From assembly GCA_031280115.1 (NCBI GenBank), contig JAITHF010000207.1, positions 1-7,072 on the forward strand: a stretch of DNA of 7,072 nucleotides, read 5' to 3'. Within the stretch, counting starts at the first letter, position 1; each line of letters begins with the position of its first letter. Both the position numbers and the translations under genes were made by a program. Positions 6,482 to 7,072 of the stretch are shown here, piece by piece. This DNA comes from Spirochaetaceae bacterium. GTDB lineage: Bacteria > Spirochaetota > Spirochaetia > Treponematales > Breznakiellaceae. A model generated the notes under the pieces. It ran no database searches. It was not told where the DNA came from and was given only the letters and a program-made list of their open reading frames with translations.

Positions 6482-6670
6482 CTCAGCGGACTTCGCAAGC
6501 GTGAGCGGCGCAACGCAGGAAGCCGTTGGCTGGGGGTTTGGGGGCAGCCGAAGGCTGTTCCCTTACGCGAAGTTTGCACTATGAGCCGCAAAACAAGAAG
6601 CGCCAGTAAAAAAGCCCCCAAATTCTTCCCAAAGAGGCGCAAAGCGCCGATAATCCGTTATATACTAATG
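6482..6670 (+). repeat. Dispersed structured element, copy 3 (plus orientation)
   Basis: The head (CTCAGCGGACTTCGCAAGCG, then GGCGCAACGCAGGAAGCC and GGGGGTTTGGGGGC) aligns with copies 1 and 2. The outer arms TTTGGGGGC (6537-6545) and GCCCCCAAA (6614-6622) are perfect complements but are held apart by 68 bases. These contain CAGCC-gaa-GGCTG (6545-6557) and the 26-bp segment 6579-6604 also found in copy 2. Then come the shared CCAAATTCTTCCCAAAGAGG and GGCGC-aaa-GCGCC (to 6648) and the tail GATAATCCGTTATATACTAATG (6649-6670). Unlike copies 1 and 2 it does not follow a gene end: hemW reads away from it. Confidence 0.75.
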
Positions 6671-6722
6671 ATTTATGCAGTGGGCGGCGCATAATATTCC
6701 CTGTATAAAACGGCGTCCCGCT

Positions 6723-6827
6723 GCCTTAGCGGTAGTTACCGGAGCGTTAGCGGTAGTTACCGGAGCGTTGGCGGTAACTACCGGAGCGTTGGCGGTAACT
6801 ACCGGAGCCGCAGCGGTAACTGCCCCG
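6723..6827. repeat. Tandem array 2: five 21-bp units
   Basis: Units run 6723-6743, 6744-6764, 6765-6785, 6786-6806 and 6807-6827. Units 1-2 contain the palindrome CGGTAGTTACCG (6730-6741, 6751-6762); units 3-4 contain CGGTAACTACCG (6772-6783, 6793-6804), the exact reverse complement of the former, so the GT centre is replaced by AC. Unit 5 is degenerate. Both strands are open across it (ALAVVTG repeats on plus, TANAPVV repeats on minus). The sequence is unrelated to array 1, but the period and design are the same. Confidence 0.92.
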
Positions 6828-6868
6828 AAGCCGGACGGCACCCGGTCTGCGCTGTTCTGAGATACGGC

Positions 6869-6901
6869 GTACCCGCGGGTATATACCTTTTTTATTTTTT
6901 T
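6869..6901 (+). terminator. Weak hairpin followed by T-rich tract
   Basis: TACCC-GC-GGGTA (6870-6881, at most four to five real pairs) is overlapped by the palindrome GGTATATACC (6878-6887) and followed by TTTTTTATTTTTTT (6888-6901). The T-tract is striking in this GC-rich region and would suit a plus-strand terminator reading out of array 2, but the stem is poor. It separates arrays 2 and 3. Confidence 0.3.
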
Positions 6902-6916
6902 ATACCGCCCATGAGC

Positions 6917-6935
6917 GCGGCGTGTGCAGCGCCGC
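6917..6935. other. GC hairpin between arrays 2 and 3
   Basis: GCGGCG (6917-6922) pairs with CGCCGC (6930-6935) around a seven-base loop. No U-run follows on either side. No function is assigned. It lies in the spacer of roughly 135 bases that joins the two arrays, where no gene is seen. Confidence 0.35.
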
Positions 6936-6963
6936 CTGCGCAAAAGACCGGGCAGCGTAAACC

Positions 6964-7047
6964 GTACACGGACTAGGTCATTCTGTACACGGAACGAGTC
7001 ATTCTGTACACGGAATAGGTCATTCTGTACACGGAATACGTTGCCCT
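6964..7047. repeat. Tandem array 3: three 21-bp units plus a degenerate fourth
   Basis: Units 6964-6984, 6985-7005 and 7006-7026 share GTACACGGA at the start and GTCATTCT at the end. The fourth (7027-7047) keeps the first 12 bases, then diverges. At each junction TTCTGTACACGGAA occurs (6981-6994, 7002-7015, 7023-7036): six-base arms with one G-T wobble around an AC centre. On minus it reads as FRVQND(L/S) heptapeptides. The hexamer TGTACA is shared with array 1. Confidence 0.9.
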
Positions 7048-7055
7048 GTCCCACC

Positions 7056-7072
7056 ATAACGCATTATAGTAT
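7056..7072 (-). repeat. Tip of a fourth element copy, cut by the window edge
   Basis: Read on minus from the window edge, ATACTATAATGCGTTAT matches the tail of copy 1 (ATACTAAATGCGTTAT, 364-379) with a single inserted base. The position, just outside a 21-bp array, and the inward orientation are those expected of a copy inverted relative to copy 3. Only the tail is visible, so the assignment is partial. It also contains a TATAAT box (7068-7063) pointing into array 3. Confidence 0.5.

Noticed and set aside
6665..7057. Protein-coding gene of 130 residues on minus
   Set aside because: It is open mainly because two 21-bp arrays lack stops in every unit. There is no ribosome-binding site, the composition changes abruptly between segments, and the ATG lies too close to the TATAAT box for a normal leader.

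Overview
The window holds a two-gene minus-strand operon, the 3' end of a plus-strand chemotaxis gene, and two gene-free regions packed with structured repeats. The organism looks like an anaerobic bacterium, most plausibly a Treponema-like spirochaete. This is inferred from the very long fused acyl-CoA dehydratase activase (seen in anaerobes such as treponemes and clostridia), the chemoreceptor tail and the GC-rich composition. No species can be named from the sequence alone.

Layout. Bases 1-222 encode the C-terminal 73 residues of a methyl-accepting chemotaxis protein (+). Bases 223-840 lie between convergent genes and hold no convincing gene. They contain a dispersed structured element (copy 1, +), a 21-bp tandem array of eight units (array 1), a probable minus-strand terminator and a second copy of the element in inverted orientation (copy 2, -). 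Bases 841-5151 (-) encode a 1436-residue protein with two BadF/HgdC-type ATPase domains, a DUF2229 region and a 2-hydroxyacyl-CoA-dehydratase-like region. Bases 5164-6372 (-) encode HemW, a radical-SAM heme chaperone-like protein, 12 bp upstream of the activase gene and presumably co-transcribed with it. Bases 6373-7072 hold a short duplication and small hairpins in the hemW leader, element copy 3 (+), a second 21-bp array (array 2), a T-rich tract, a third 21-bp array (array 3) and the tip of an inverted fourth copy (-) cut by the window edge.

How the parts relate. HemW and the activase protein are both iron-sulfur proteins, and shared anaerobic metal-cofactor metabolism is the simplest reading of the operon. 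The most unusual content is non-coding. Twice in 7 kb, 21-bp tandem arrays sit between inverted copies of a modular element of roughly 130-200 bp whose internal hairpin keeps pairing despite base changes. The three arrays have unrelated sequences but the same period and a similar internal design: a short palindrome with a two-base centre, usually GT or AC. This points to one type of dispersed composite repeat locus. Its function is unknown, and whether it is mobile, regulatory or a peptide-coding minisatellite cannot be decided here.
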